From Patiria pectinifera (lineage: Eukaryota; Echinodermata; Asteroidea; Valvatida; Asterinidae), in the NCBI GenBank assembly GCA_029964075.1, contig CM057146.1:9629501-9693500 (forward strand): DNA of 64,000 nucleotides, given 5' to 3'. Under the pieces are notes generated by a model. It was not told where the DNA came from. It saw nothing but the letters and a program-made list of their open reading frames with translations, and did no database searches. Below are positions 34,016 through 47,310 of the stretch, one piece after another. A program made the translations under genes and the position numbers. Numbering within the stretch: position 1 is the stretch's first letter; each line of letters begins with the position of its first letter.

Positions 34016-37000
34016 CGTTTGTCGGGACATCTGAGATTTTGAGGAAGGCTTGGTCATATCATCCCCATTTTGAAAGATAGGCCTTCGTTTTAACATTTCA
34101 TATTTAGTCATAGCTAAGTGCAGGTTATCACGTTGACAATAACGAATATTAAACTTTTATCCAGCATAACAACGGAAAACTGCAACCCTCATAAAAACTG
34201 GATTTTATTTAGATTTTTGTCTTGCCCCCAAACAAATCCTCCCTGTCGGTATACTGGCATTATCGAGTCCGATGGGGAACGGGGCCATTCTACCCTGCAA
34301 GAACTGAATTATTGTCGGGCACCAAATAATTTGACCTCTGTAAAGTGATTGTTACAAAACTAAACGTGGTCAGCGGTCTCAATCGATGTTTCATTCGATG
34401 TCACATCGGTTGGATAGGCCCACCCCGAAAGTTCGACACTTGGTACATATTCATGACTAAAAGATGAACCGACCAACACTCAGAACAAAGCTAAGGCGAA
34501 GCATTTCTTGATGTGATACAATATTTGTTCATACTTCAACGCACATTTTTGTCTTTGTTTCCTAAACCAAATTCCTCAACCCTCATTCACAATTGATATA
34601 ATATACATAATACTCCAACGACTGCGTGCCAGTGTGTCTTGATCTAGCCATCTTGGGGTAGCTTCCTGGTCCCGTGACAAGTAGTGCTTGTGACGGTCCG
34701 TAGGTCTGCCAATGCGGGGCAATTTCTTCAAATTTTAAAAATGGTTTTTAAATTTAAAAAGTCAATCTCTATTTTATGTGCCACTTAAGGGCGCCCTTTC
34801 CGGTGATATCGCCATCACTTTTTTCTTGGTGTTTGGCATTTCCCACTAAACACTGAATTTCACAAATTACTTGTCTGTACTAAAATGCTTCAATTTTCGA
34901 GTTAAATTCAATTTTCATTGCACTTCCAATAACACCGGAAGTGAGGGTCAAGCGGTTTTGTGCCCGGGAAGAAAATGTTGCTGAAGGCACCGTCTACCAC
35001 CTCGCGACAAACGATAACGACACTCAGATTCAGTTTGTGAGAGAGAGTTAAAAGTATTTTGTCTAAGTCTGCCCTTAAATCGCTTGTAATTTGATATCTG
35101 ATGACGTCATGATGACGTCACAAAATCCATTAGATCTTCGAATCCATGTCCAAGTTCTACCAGGTTTTATTATGACCACGTCAACCGTTCGGAAGAAATC
35201 TTGGTTGTTTTGACTGAGGCTCATTTCTGTATTTTTAATTCAACTTACTTTGACTTTTCGGTCATACCAAAAACTGTTTAGGAGGAGAAAACCTGCCGAA
35301 AACCTGCCAGATTCAGTTTGTGAGAGAGAGTTAAAAGTATTTTGTCTAAGTCTGCCCTTAAATCGCTTGTAATTTGATATCTGATGATATCACAAAATCC
35401 ATTACATCTTCGAACCCATGTCCAAGTTCTGCCAGGTTTTATTATGACCACGTCAACCGTTCGGATGAAATCTTGGTTGTTTTGACTGAGGCTCATTTCT
35501 GTATTTTAAATTCAACTTACTTTAACTTTTCGGTCATACCAAAAACTGTTTAGGAGGAGAAAACCTGCCGAATATAGACTTTTTACTGATAAATTCATAA
35601 TAATGAACGCATGCGCATGAATGGGCCTGGCGACAAAAAGTGAAAGTAGCCCACTGTAATGTACAGGGGTCAAATTTTTGTCATCTGCTCTCAATTTCTC
35701 CCGGATTTGTTATTTTTTTAATTTAGAAAAGGTCCTAAAATCGTCATAGGCATAACTTTCTGGTCTCAGTTCTGGTCTCATTGGGTTTTTTTTGGGGGGG
35801 GGGCACGAAAAATATAATCTTTAAAAATTGCTTTTGTCCCGTGCGCACAAGGGCGACTATCAGCAGGGTTCCTTTCCGCACCGGTGCGAAAAATATACAT
35901 GCTTGGAAGATTCCCGGTTCAAGTACAAAACACTAGCGATCATCTTTTGAAATGTCGGGTCTTGAAATACCATCGAGAGTCAAAGGTATAGTGATTGACG
36001 AGAATGTTGCAACTTTTTGCTGCTGACCGATAAAGTGCAGCGTGATTTTCTCGTGGCAGGCGCCCGGGCCTGTACACCCGATGCCCGGTCAACGTGACCG
36101 TCAGTGCACGGTGAAATCATTTTGTGCCGGCGTATCCCGTAATTCAGCCACGGTGACGCCTGGCGCAACTCTGCACCGAAAGTCGGCCCGAAATTTGGTG
36201 GGTGGTACCCCAAAGCAAATGGTTATTTCTGGCACTCGTGCAGACAGGAGCCCGGCTGTTTTCCTCACCCTCGTGCGCACGAGACGAAAGCAATTTTTAA
36301 AGTTTTTATTTTGTGCCCCCCAAAACCACTAAAGCCAGAAAATAATGCATTTGACGATTTTAGGGATTTTTCATGCAACAAGGACACATTTCCGTGAAAT
36401 TTGCGTTTCATGATTTTATATTCCAGCAAAATATAATCAAATTGCTTTCTTTCTTTACATACAAAATGTACAAATTTCCACTGTAGCTCTTCGTAAATAA
36501 AACAAATAATGCAATAAACGTACAATAGCTCAAGCATTAAAATTCACGAAAGTAGCAGCCAGAAAATAATGCCTATGACGATTTTAGGGATTTTTAATGC
36601 AACAAGTACAATTTTCCTTGAAATTTGCGTTCATAAACAAAACGACTATTCGGATTTTCGATTCCAGCAAAGTATAATCAAATTGCTTTCTATCTTTACA
36701 TACTAAATGTACAAATTTCCACTGTAACTTTTCGTAAATAAAACAAATAATGCAATAAACATACAATAGCTCAAGCATTAAAATTCACGAAAGTAGCAGT
36801 CTGGCTAAGCCCTCTCCGTTGCCTTCTCTATATCGGTAACTTCACACCAATTATTTCTCAAAATCATCGAGGCTGTTCTCTGCCCTCTCCTCGGAATCTC
36901 ATCTCAAAATCTGCTCCATTCCAAACTCTTCTTCCTTATAAACCCGGAGAGAAATATTAAAGCGATGACATGGTCCAAGAATTCGGTATGCATTCAAAAA

Positions 37001-37624
37001 CAAACTAAGTATTCGACAATCAAAATAATGCAAAGTATAAACACGCTACTCAATAAACCTTTCCACTGTTAAAAACTAATTTATGCCCTAAAAATGGTTT
37101 TGAGGCAAGAAGCGAAATCGGTCCAATACAAATGTACAGCGGTACAAACAAACAGAAAAGGCCCTGAAATCGTCATGGGCATTACTTTCTGGCCAAAGTG
37201 GGCTTTTTTTGGGTAAAAAAAAAATCACAACTTAAAAAAATGCTTTGTTCCTGAGCGACTATGAGGGCGAAGGGAATCAGCAGGGCTCCTTTCAGCACGA
37301 GTGAAAATTAGTAACTGTGCACTTCGCGGTACCATCCACCAAATAACGGGACGAATCGCGCTGCTGAATCGCTCCGGGCTGAACCGCCGGCTGAATCACG
37401 GGCTGCGCCGGCACAAACGATGTCGATGTCACCGTGCACGAACCGTCACGTTGACCGGGCACAGGGCGTACAGGCCCGGTGGGTGCCACGCGAAAAATCA
37501 CGCTGCGCTATATCGGTCATTATTATAAAAAAATAAAGCAATAAACAAAACAAAGTCCATACAATTAAAAAAGAATTTCAAAAATATTTTCCAAAGTTAA
37601 TTGGTAAATTGTATCTTTCGATAG

Positions 37625-37951
37625 CAAGGGCGGATCCAGAACACAATTTTTTGGGGGACCAACAAAATTTTTGGACCCCCATAGTAGGGCAAAAAAAATT
37701 ATGGCGTGGGGTTCGGGGCCCGCTTTAAGGGCCCCCGAAAACAAATTGGATTCTAGATGCTCTGTGGTGCGATCTGAGGCAATTTCTGATCACTTTAACC
37801 AATGTTTTTTTGAGGAAAAGATGGTGGTGTACTCATTGCCTGCCTTTATTGCGATGTCACATACCCCCCCCCCCAAAAAAAAAACGGTCTTGTTTTTTTT
37901 TGGGGGGGGGGCATGGCCCCCTTTGGCCCCCCCCCCCCGGATCCGCCCTTG
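37625..37951 (+). mobile_element. CAAGGGCGGATCC element, copy A
   Basis: 327 bp with both termini intact (CAAGGGCGGATCCAGAAC left, GGATCCGCCCTTG right). Core GCGTGGGGTTCGGGGCCC, GATTCTAGATGCTCTGTGG and GAAAAGATGGTGGTGTAC. Left end of the composite. Confidence 0.85.
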
Positions 37952-38398
37952 CCGGCAAACCGCTGATCTGATTTAGTCAAAAACTAAAATGAAAACTGGA
38001 AGGAGGACAAGAGATGATAGGAGGGAGTGAGGTAAGAAGGTGTAACTGGAGCACTTATGAGGTGTAGTGAAAATTGCTAGAGGGAGTTAGGATTCTTCCA
38101 TCGATGTGCAGTAGCGATCACAAAGAGGTGTGACAAGATACCGACGCGATGGGACTATTCACCGACGTGTAGCACACCCAAAGGCGTTAGAAACAGCCTC
38201 GTACTCCATCAACCGATGTCCGCGCCGGACCCGACGATCTATATCGCCTCGTAGAAGAAGAGGTTACTCGGGGAATGGCAACAAATTCAATCAGGCCTCG
38301 TACGTGTCGCTAAAACAATTAATTTACGGTATCGCTTCAACTGTCGCCGGCTCCTGAGGCGATGATGCTGCCTCGGCCCATGGCTCATCATCGTTGCA

Positions 38399-38723
38399 TT
38401 ACGTTGCCCTCTGTCTCTCCTCGTTCATCGCATATGCATCACGCGCAATATTAACGGAAATTGTTTTACCTAAGTTTGTTGTGTGTTTCTTCAACGCCGA
38501 TGAGCTTTTCGGGCCGATGTTTTTCAACGTGCCGTTTCTCTCGTTGTAAGTTGACGTAGCCGCACCTTTTTTTCGTGACACTTTGGGCGGGAAAGACCAG
38601 ATAGATGACATGTCGATATTTGGCTGACGGGTTTGGGTAGCCGGCGGGTTCGTTTGCATTTGTGATATTGACTTGTGTTTCTTTGTTAACGGTTATTTTT
38701 TGGAAGTCCGGACAACTCGACAA
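38399..38723 (-). other. Exon-like segment inside the composite element
   Basis: A minus-strand ATG at 38659 opens a frame (MQTNPPATQTRQPN, IWSFPPKVSRKKG, KSSSALKKHTTNL) that reaches AACTTAG|gtaaaa, a plausible splice donor at ~38469. The composition (Ser/Thr/Lys-rich, balanced codons) and raised CpG of 38100-38720 differ from the AT-rich surroundings. It might be a captured promoter and first exon. No family is recognised and chance is not excluded. Confidence 0.25.
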
Positions 38724-39832
38724 GCACGTTCTGGTGATAATATTGTGCGGATGGCGTTTAGGTTTCGGTTTTAGGGCAGTAAGTCCAATTTAAATTGATT
38801 GTACTTGCCCGACTTGAACGTGTTTGCTTCTGTTTATTTTCAATTGGCTTTTATTTACTTGTCTTTTATTTGAAAATAGATTTTAAGATTTTTGAACGAC
38901 AACTTTTTCCTTAGTGCAACCGTAAATGCTCTATTATTTCTGCCTTCGTTTTAAGGTTTCCACACCAGGGTTTTTGCTGTATTTCGGTTCGTTGTGAGCA
39001 CCTTAATATATTTATGCTCTCTTGTAATTGAAAGGTAATAAGAACCAATCGATGTCAGGTTATTTGTCCTGATAGTGTCAGTTAAACAAGGATTCTAGAT
39101 TGCAAGATCATGGGAAACACATCAAAAATTACTTGCCGTTTAACACATTTGCAACAGAAAGTCTTTTCCATGCATGTTATAAATGATCGGGTACCATTGA
39201 AGTAGGGGTATGCCTACCACTGAAGTCGTTTTCTGTTTACATGGAGATGTGAAACCGATTTCTCGCGTGAATGTTCGTGAAATCTCTCGAGATTGAAGTG
39301 GAGAATTTTGCTGCGCCTTTGTTTTCAGTGTCTTGACACTTTCCTTGAATCTTAATTCATTCTGTTTCCACATTGGGCCAACTTCATTCATGTGGCCGTG
39401 AAGGATAGACAGTCCATTTCGTTTTAATTTTCAAAAATAGTTTTTTAATTAGTGAATGACTGACGTCATTGAATGCAACTGTCTAAAATGTGAAAAAAGT
39501 CTTGGAATTCTATTTTTTTATCTGACGTACTAATAAATATTGTATTTATTAACAAGAATAACTTGCATGGTTCACTTAAATATTGTTTGCTTTCATAAAA
39601 AAGGATGAAAAATTAGTCATAAAAACAAGTTTGACTATAATGATCTATTTCCCACAAAGATTCAACGATAATTGATGTCTGTTCATGAAAGCTTCTTTCT
39701 CCTCATACCTATTGCGGTAATTAATTGTATTTTTTTTTTTTCATTCTGATTCGTTTTTTTAATCAACTTTAGGACAAAAAAACCCCACGAAGACTACAGT
39801 ATACCCGCTGCGCCACACTCATGAGTTGTGCA

Positions 39833-40135
39833 CAAGGGCGGATCCAGAACACAATTTTTTGGAGGCACCCCCAAAAAAGTGGGTCAAAAAAATTACGGCG
39901 TGGGGTTCGGGGCCCGCTTAAGGGCCCCCGAAATTTTTTTGGATTCTAGATGCTCTGTGGTGCGATCTGAGGCATTTTCTGATCACTTTAACCAATGTTT
40001 TTTTGAGGAAAAGATGGTGGTGTACTCATTGCTTGCCTTTATTGCGATGTCACATAAAAAAAAAATGGTCTCGTTTTTTTTTTTTGGGGGGGGGGGGGGC
40101 CATGGCACCCTTTGGCCCCCCTGGATCCGCCCTTG
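39833..40135 (+). mobile_element. CAAGGGCGGATCC element, copy B
   Basis: 303 bp, complete, same orientation as copy A and clearly its sibling; differs mainly in homopolymer length and in the stretch after the left end. Right end of the composite. Confidence 0.85.
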
Positions 40136-40640
40136 TTCGATAGTGATTGACGACAGTGTTGCAACTTTTTTCCGCTCACCAATATACATAGCGCAGCGTG
40201 TTTTTTTCGTGTGGCTCCAGCCGGGCCTGTACGCCCAGTGCCCGGTTAATGTGACTGTCCATGCACGGTGACATCGTTTGTGGCCCGCAGCCCGTAATTC
40301 AGCCCGCGGTTCAGCCCGGCGCGATTCATCACCGCGTTCAGCCCGTAATTTGGAGATGGAACACCGAAGTGCACAGTTACTCATTGTCACTCGTGCGGAA
40401 AGGAGCCCTGCTGATTGCCTTCGCCCTCGTGTGCTCGGGACGAAGGCAATTATTTAAGTCTTCATTTTGTGTATCAAGAGAAAAACGAGAAATCCTTGGA
40501 GAAATTGAGAAAAAAATTCCCGAATGTTTGTACCCCTGTACATTTTCGATGGACCATTTTCGCTTCTTGCCTCAAGACCATTTATGCGCATGCGCATCAT
40601 TTATATTTATCATTTATAAGTAACAGGTCTATGACATCCC

Positions 40641-41160
40641 AACCTCGTCCCCAGTGTTTACTTTATTTCCTACGTTGTTTCCAATAGTAAACCCTGGATA
40701 GCAAACTTCCTTCCTGCATCCTGATTCGATACCGCAATTGGCTAGAAATGGATTTATATCGTGTACTTGGTGTTGTTATTCACCGTCGTGCAGTACGTGT
40801 TTTCGCGATCATTCGTCCACGCCTTCTCGAAAATGCCTATTCATTTCCTTTCCAGTTTGTTAATATTAATATGAAATGTGATATTTACTGCATGTTGTCT
40901 CGTTAAGATCGTAACAGTTTAATTAAAATGAAATCATGTTTTCGTAACTCACGCCATGCTCGCGCTGCGACGAATTGATTCTGTTTTTACCCCAGACACC
41001 GCATACAAAAACAAACGCATATGTAACGCACAGGCAGGCACCAGACTACTCCTAATTTGCGTACGTGTTCAAAAATCTTGCATATGCAAATGATTCAATA
41101 CCAGGGTGAGAGAGCAGGTAGTGGTGGGCGCGTACTGCTCGACACCCTGGGGACGAGGTT
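40641..41160. mobile_element. 520-bp inverted-end element in block e (unit 3)
   Basis: Ends AACCTCGTCCCCAG and CTGGGGACGAGGTT. Flanks ATGACATCCC (40631-40640) and ATAACATCCC (41162-41171) are near-identical, and the empty site ATGACATCCCAACTGGAG is present in units 1, 4 and 5. A larger rearranged relative is at 16389-17795. Confidence 0.75.
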
Positions 41161-42019
41161 GATAACATCCCCACTGGAGCCGACCACACATTCTTAGGCG
41201 GTTCAATACTTTGACAAAAAATGTTTGGGCGTGGAAGCCCCAAGAAAATATAATTTTGTATCTCAACTGCTAGACGTGTGTTCAGCAGAAACCACAAAAT
41301 CCCTGCTACGTAAACTAAATTCGTGTTTGTCATTTTAAACAGTAATTTCGTTCCAAAATAATTATCACCGTGTTACACTTGGCCAGCGGTTTCATTGGAT
41401 GATTCATTAAAAAAAGACAGTCAGTCAGGAACACAATAACGTTTTCCAATAACGACTTTATACCAAGGTAATTAAATAAGCATTATTACTTAAAGTAGAT
41501 GTACAGGGTTTATCATCCCCATCCCAAACTAAGAATGAGTAAGTTCTTGAAAGTTATGAACTTAGGCACTGTCAGTAAGGTTGGATCACCACAATTGCGT
41601 CCATGCCGTCATATATGAATAAGAATCATTTATTTCAAAACAAAGACTAAAATGCTTTATTTACGTTGTTCCGATTCATTGGTAAAATGAGTTGTCAAGT
41701 GTCGTCGTGTTGACGTCATCATCTGTTAAGCGACACCATCCTAAAGGTCAAGTTCTCAAAGTCGTATATCTACAGAACCACAAGCCGCATTGGCTTACAA
41801 CTTTGTTGGTGAATAGTCGGGCACGAGTTCAAAATAAACAGTGGAGAGACGTCATGATGACGTCTTCAAGTGATTTTAAACGGATTTCCAATCTTTTTAT
41901 GATTTTTATGAGTTTAAACAAATAAAGAAAAATACTTTGGAGGTCCGAATCAGACAAAGGAAACATATTTTGTGACCGAAAAGAAGATCCGACTGAAAAT
42001 AGCAAAAAGAATCGTACTT

Positions 42020-42088
42020 TGCCAACCCGGGATTCGAACTCCGGACCGTTCGTACGCCAAGAGAGTATTAACCACAAGCCAACGCAGA
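42020..42088 (-). repeat. tRNA-derived SINE-like head, block f (unit 3)
   Basis: Intact B box GGAGTTCGAATCCCGGG. A two-base deletion (CTCTTGGCG for CTCGCTTGGCG) shortens the middle. Confidence 0.6.
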
Positions 42089-43154
42089 TTGCACGACCGC
42101 GCACACTGAAAAATGACGTCCGTAAAAGAAACATGTACATCTTTTCATTAATCAAGCCGCCCAAACATTCTTTACCCCCAGATACCCGCGCGATATACAT
42201 TAACTGTCAAAAATCCCTGTGATAATTACAAATATGCCCACTTAAAAAAAAAAGATATCAGGCCAAATACTCCCAACTCTTTAGGTACGTGCGTGTTTCG
42301 TGCACATGTTCCATTCTTAGACGTTTATTGGTCACTTTCGGGAATGAAATATCACTCCAGAAATGATCACCTCTACGAGTAGTCCAATATCCCATCGCCG
42401 TTAAAAAAACACCTGTATTCCTACGCCCCAAGTAACTCAGTTTAAGGGTCCGATTCTTTCACAACGGTAGGCTTACGACATCACACAACGCACGGCAGCC
42501 AACCTTCTGTTTCTTAAACCCTCCAATTGTTGGCCTTCCAAATGCTCAAATAACAGAAAATTTAATTTTTGTGAGTAGAAATAAAACCAAAGAAATAAAA
42601 AAAATAGATAAAAGGAACACATAATCGTAACTGCAAACCCGACATTCGACCTTGGGACCTTTCGCATCACCTTCCCGTTCAATGCACCTTGAATTGAAGT
42701 ATATAGACTCCAAGAACGATATTGTAGGGCATGTTGATATATTTTGGCGTGTGATTTATATTTTGAGTTATTACACAGAACATTTATGTGCAAGTGTAAA
42801 ATCTTGCCGGTTGCTTCTCGGATGAAAAAAAAAATAAAAAATGAATCAATAAAAATTTGAGTGGCCATATCATCTCAGCCCCTCCTAAGGGATCGCTTCC
42901 CACGTAGATAAAACAAATTGAGAGGAAATTTGGAAGTAAATTGATTGAGGCGGCTTTTTCATGAATCAAAAATTTCAAACAAATGATAATTAATGCAGGT
43001 GTATTAGGTAACAACGATTTTGCAGATCACGCCATAGATAATGTTACACAGCGCACACTGTACAAGAGTGATAATTGAGAACGCACGAAGCGTTCAGCAG
43101 CGACGCCGTTACGTAGTAAAGTTCATGTTTTTGACCCAGCTTGTCTTTGAATTC

Positions 43155-43560
43155 AGCTCATTCGGATTTGAGATCGTTTGTACATGAGCACGTCTGGACC
43201 TTAGCTAGTATAAACTTCAGGTCATTGGGATTTCAACTCGGACTTGAGCTCGTTTGTACCTGATTGAGCACGCCTAGACTTTAGCTAGTAAACTCGAGGT
43301 GATTCGGACTTCAACTCGGACTTGAGCTGGTTTGTACTTGAGCACGCCTAGACTTTAGCTAGTAAACTCGAGGTCATTCGGACTTCAACTCGGACTTGAG
43401 CTCGTTTGTACTTGTGCACGCCTAGACTTTAGCTAGTAAACTCGAGGTCATTCGGACTTCAACTCGGACTTGGGCTCGTCTGTACCTGAGCACGCTTTGA
43501 CTTTAGCTCGTTAAACTCGAGGTCATTCGGACTCATCCGGACCTGAGGTCTTTGGAGTGC
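43155..43560 (+). repeat. 74-bp minisatellite, array 3
   Basis: Same unit as array 2 with fewer repeats. Forms the start of unit 4. Confidence 0.85.
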
Positions 43561-46500
43561 GTCTGTTGGGACAACTGAGATTTTGAGGAAGGCTTGGCCA
43601 TATCATCTCAATTTTGAAAGGTAGGCCTTCGTTTTAACATTTCATATTTAGTCTTAGCTAAGTGCAGGTTATCACGTTGACAATAACGAATATTTAACTT
43701 TTATGCAGCATAATAACGAAAAACTGCAACCCTCATGAAAACTGGATTTTATTTAGATTTTTGTCTTGCCCCCTGTCTTGCCCCCTGTCGGTATACTGGC
43801 ATTATCGAGTCCGATGGGGAACGGGGTTATTCTACCCTGCAAGAACTGAATTATTGTCGGGCACCAAATAATTTGACCTCTGTAAAGTGATTGTTTGAAA
43901 ACTAAACGTGGTCAGCGGTTTCATTCGATGTTTCATTCGATGTCACATCGGTTGGATAGGCCCACCCCGAAAGTTTGACCCTCGGTAGTCACCCTTATAG
44001 ATGAACTGACCAACACTCAGAACAAAGCTAAGGCGAGGCATTTCTTGATGTGATACAATACTTGTTCATATTTCAACGCAAATTTTTGTCTTTGTTTCCT
44101 TAACTAAATTCCTCAACCCTCATTCACAATTGATATAATATACATAATACTCCAACGACTGCGTGCCGGTGTTTCTTGATCTAGCCATCTTGGGGTAGCT
44201 TCCTGGTCCCGTGACTAGTAGTGCTTGTGACGGCCCGTAGGTCCGCAAATGCGGGGCAATTTCTTAAAATTTTAACAAATGGTTTTTAAATTTAAAAAGT
44301 CAATCTCTATTTTATGTGCCACTAAAGGGCGCCCTTTCCGGTGATATCGCCATCATTTTTTTCTTGGTGTTTGGCATTTCCCACAAAACACTGAATTTCA
44401 CAAATTACTTGTCTGTACTAAAATGCTTCCAATTTGAGTTAAATTCAATTTTCATTGCACTTCCAATAACACCGTAAGTGAAGGTCAAGCGGTTTCGTGC
44501 CCGGGAAGAAAATGTTGCTGAAGGCACCGTCTACCACCTCGCGACAAACGATAACAACACTCAGATTCAGTTTGTGAGAGAGAGTTAAAAGTATTTTGTT
44601 TAAGTCTGCCCTTAAATCGCTTGTAATTTGATATCTGATGATATCACAAAATCCATTACATCTTCGAACCCATGTCCAAGTTCTACCAGGTTTTATTATG
44701 ACCACGTCAACCGTTCGGATGAAATCTTGGTTGTTTTGACTGAGGCTCATTTCTGTATTTTAAATTCAACTTACTTTAACTTTTCGGTCATACCAAAAAC
44801 TGTTTAGGAGGAGAAAACCTGCCGAATATAGACTTTTTACTGATAAATTCATAATAATGAACGCATGCGCATAAATGGGCCTGGCGACAAAAAGTGAAAG
44901 TAGCCCACTGTAATGTACAGGGGTCAAATTTTTGTCATCTGCTCTCAATTTCTCCCGGATTTGTTATTTTTTTAATTTAGAAAAGGTCCTAAAATCGTCA
45001 TAGGCATAACTTTCTGGTCTCAGTTCTGGTCTCATTGGTTTTTTTGGGAGGGGGCACGAAAAATAATCTTTAAAAATTGCTTTTGTCCCGTGCGCACAAG
45101 GGCGACTATCAGCAGGTTTCCTTTCCGCACCGGTGCGAAAAATATACATGCTTGGAAGATTCCCGGTTCAACTACAAAATACTAGTGATCATCTTTTGAT
45201 ATGTCGGGTCTTGAAATACCATCGAGAGTCAAAGGTAGTGATTGACGAGAATGTTGCAACTTTTTGCCGCTGACCGATATAGTGCAGCGTGATTTTCTCG
45301 TGGCAGGTGCCCGGGCCTGTACACCCGATCACTGGTCAACGTGACCGTCATTGCACGGTGAAATCATTTTGTGCCGGCGTATCCCGTAATTCAGCCACGG
45401 TGACACCTGGCGCAACTCTGCACCGAGATTCGGCCTGAAATTTGGTGGATGGTACCCCAAAGCAAACGGTTGTTTTCTGGTACCAGTGCAGACAGGATCC
45501 CTGCTGTTTTCCTCGCCCTCGTGCGCACGAGACGAAAGCAATTTTTTAAGTTTTTATTTTGTGCCCCCCAAAAACCATTAAAGCCAGAAAATAATGCCAC
45601 TGATGATTTTAGGGATTTTTCATGCAACAAGTCCAAATTTCCTTGAAATTTGCCGTTCATAAACAAAACGATTATTCGGATTTTAAATTCCAGCAAAGTA
45701 TAATCAAATTGCTTCTTTCTTTACATACACAATGTGCAAATTTCCACTGTAACTTTTCGTAAATAAAACAAATAATGCAATAAACGTACAATAGCTCAAG
45801 CATTAAAATTCACTAAAGTAGCAGTCTGGCTGAGCCCTCTCCTTTGGCTTCTCCATATCGGTAACTTTACACCAATTATTTTTTCAAAATCATCGAGGCT
45901 GGTCTTTGCCCTCTCCTCGGAATCTCATCTCAGAATCTGCTCCATTCCAAACTCGTCTTGCTTATAAACCGCGGGAGAAATATTAAAGCGAGCCACATGG
46001 TCCAAGAATTCGGTATATGCATTCAAATGACAAGTAAATGTTCAACAATTAAATGTATGCAAAGTATAAACACGCTACTCAATAAATCTTTTCACTGTTG
46101 AATAATAATTTATGCCCTAAAAAAATGGTTTTGAGGCAAAAAGCAAAATAAGTCCATTACAAAATGTACAGGGTTACAAACATTTGGGTCATTTTCCCTC
46201 AGTTTCTCCAGGATTCCTCGTTTTTTCTTTAGAAAAGCCCCTGAAATCGTCATAGGCATTACTTTCTGGCCAAAGTGGGTTTTTAAAAATTGGTTCATTA
46301 AATTATTGGCGACGGAAACCAGCAGGGCTCCTGTTCACACGTGTGAAAATTAGTAACTGCACTTCGCGGTACCATCCACCAAACTACGGGACAAATCGCT
46401 GCTGAATCGCGCCGGCCTGAACGGCGGGCTGAATCACGGGCTGCGCCGGCACAAACGATGTCGATGTTACCGTGCACAAACATTCACGTTGACCGGGCAC

Positions 46501-46625
46501 TGGGCGTACAGGCCCGGCGGGCGCCACGCGAAAAATCACGCTGCGCTATATCGGTCAGTGGCAAAAAGCGGCAGCATTCTCGATCCCGCTATTTACAATT
46601 ATCTCTTTCTTATTATATCAATAAA

Positions 46626-47310
46626 TGTAGTGGTCGGCCCTGCTATCTTAATCAGAGGGGGAGACTCGTCCACCAGTTAAGGAGGATGGGAGGCAATCGC
46701 TAAGCATGGACAATCATCAGACACTTCTCATCGGTTTCTGTCATTAGTTGATTTGGTTGATTTATTGATGAGTGATGAAGCTCAGTTGAGATACAATATT
46801 TCAATAGAAATATAAAAAAAAAACCGACGTCTTCAAATCTTTGCTTAAATGACTTCAAAAGCAGCTATGCAGCACTTCACTCCAGTTGCTGGGCTGTCCA
46901 GGTACGGGCCTTCAGGTTTTTAGTTTGCAAAAGAAGGTTTTTGACGTGAATCTGGCTCACATCATGCAACGCCATTGTCCGAAGAAAAGGAAAAAGGGTA
47001 CGTGCAAATCCTGCACGTAGGCCACTTACTTCCGAAAAACCCCGGAGAAGTCCGAAGCACAAAAACCAGATTTACTTTTAGTAAAAGATCACATTTCTGG
47101 AATGATTTAACATTATGAGAAAACTTTAAATGTATTCTGCAAACTTATACATGCCCAATAAAGTAGTAGGAATAAAGTTTGAATAATTATGAGAACGTTT
47201 TTATTGTTACTATGTAGTTTCCGAACGCACTTAGCAACCACGAGTCAATGACGTCATCAAGCTTATGGCGCGTACGTAAGTTTTTAAAGGGGAATTCCCA
47301 GATCCCTACA
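46626..47310 (+). mobile_element. Solo LTR (unit 4)
   Basis: Begins TGTAGTGGTCGGCCC and ends GATCCCTACA, so it has 5-bp inverted TG...CA ends; TAAA is duplicated on both sides. 685 bp, with AATAAAG poly(A)-type signals at ~47158-47180. Unit 2 has the empty site (AATAAAGCAATAAAC). Orientation taken from the AATAAA signals. Internal retrotransposon genes are absent. The TG...CA ends and size suggest Gypsy/Copia-type; not further resolved. Confidence 0.75.

Larger units (their letters stand above)
37625..40135. mobile_element. Composite insertion: two complete short elements bracketing 1.9 kb
   Basis: TTCGATAG is duplicated exactly at 37617-37624 and 40136-40143, while unit 1 (26209-26216) and unit 2 (30939-30946) hold the single, uninterrupted site. 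The 2511-bp insert starts and ends with CAAGGGCGGATCC termini. It consists of element copy A (37625-37951), a unique interior (37952-39832) and copy B (39833-40135), both copies in the same orientation. The sequences inside the inner ends (CCGGCAAA and AGTTGTGCA) do not match each other, so neither copy has a target duplication of its own. Confidence 0.8.
33471..43088. repeat. Macrosatellite unit 3 (a to g, with two large insertions)
   Basis: Minisatellite 33480-34015; b with an internal ~230-bp tandem duplication (the GATTCAGTTTGTGAGAGAG stretch occurs at ~35028 and ~35310); c ~35590-36545 followed by a second copy of its right end (36555-36785); d 36790-37624; composite insertion 37625-40135; e from 40136, interrupted at 40641-41160; f 41690-42425; g 42425-43085. 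Confidence 0.85.
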
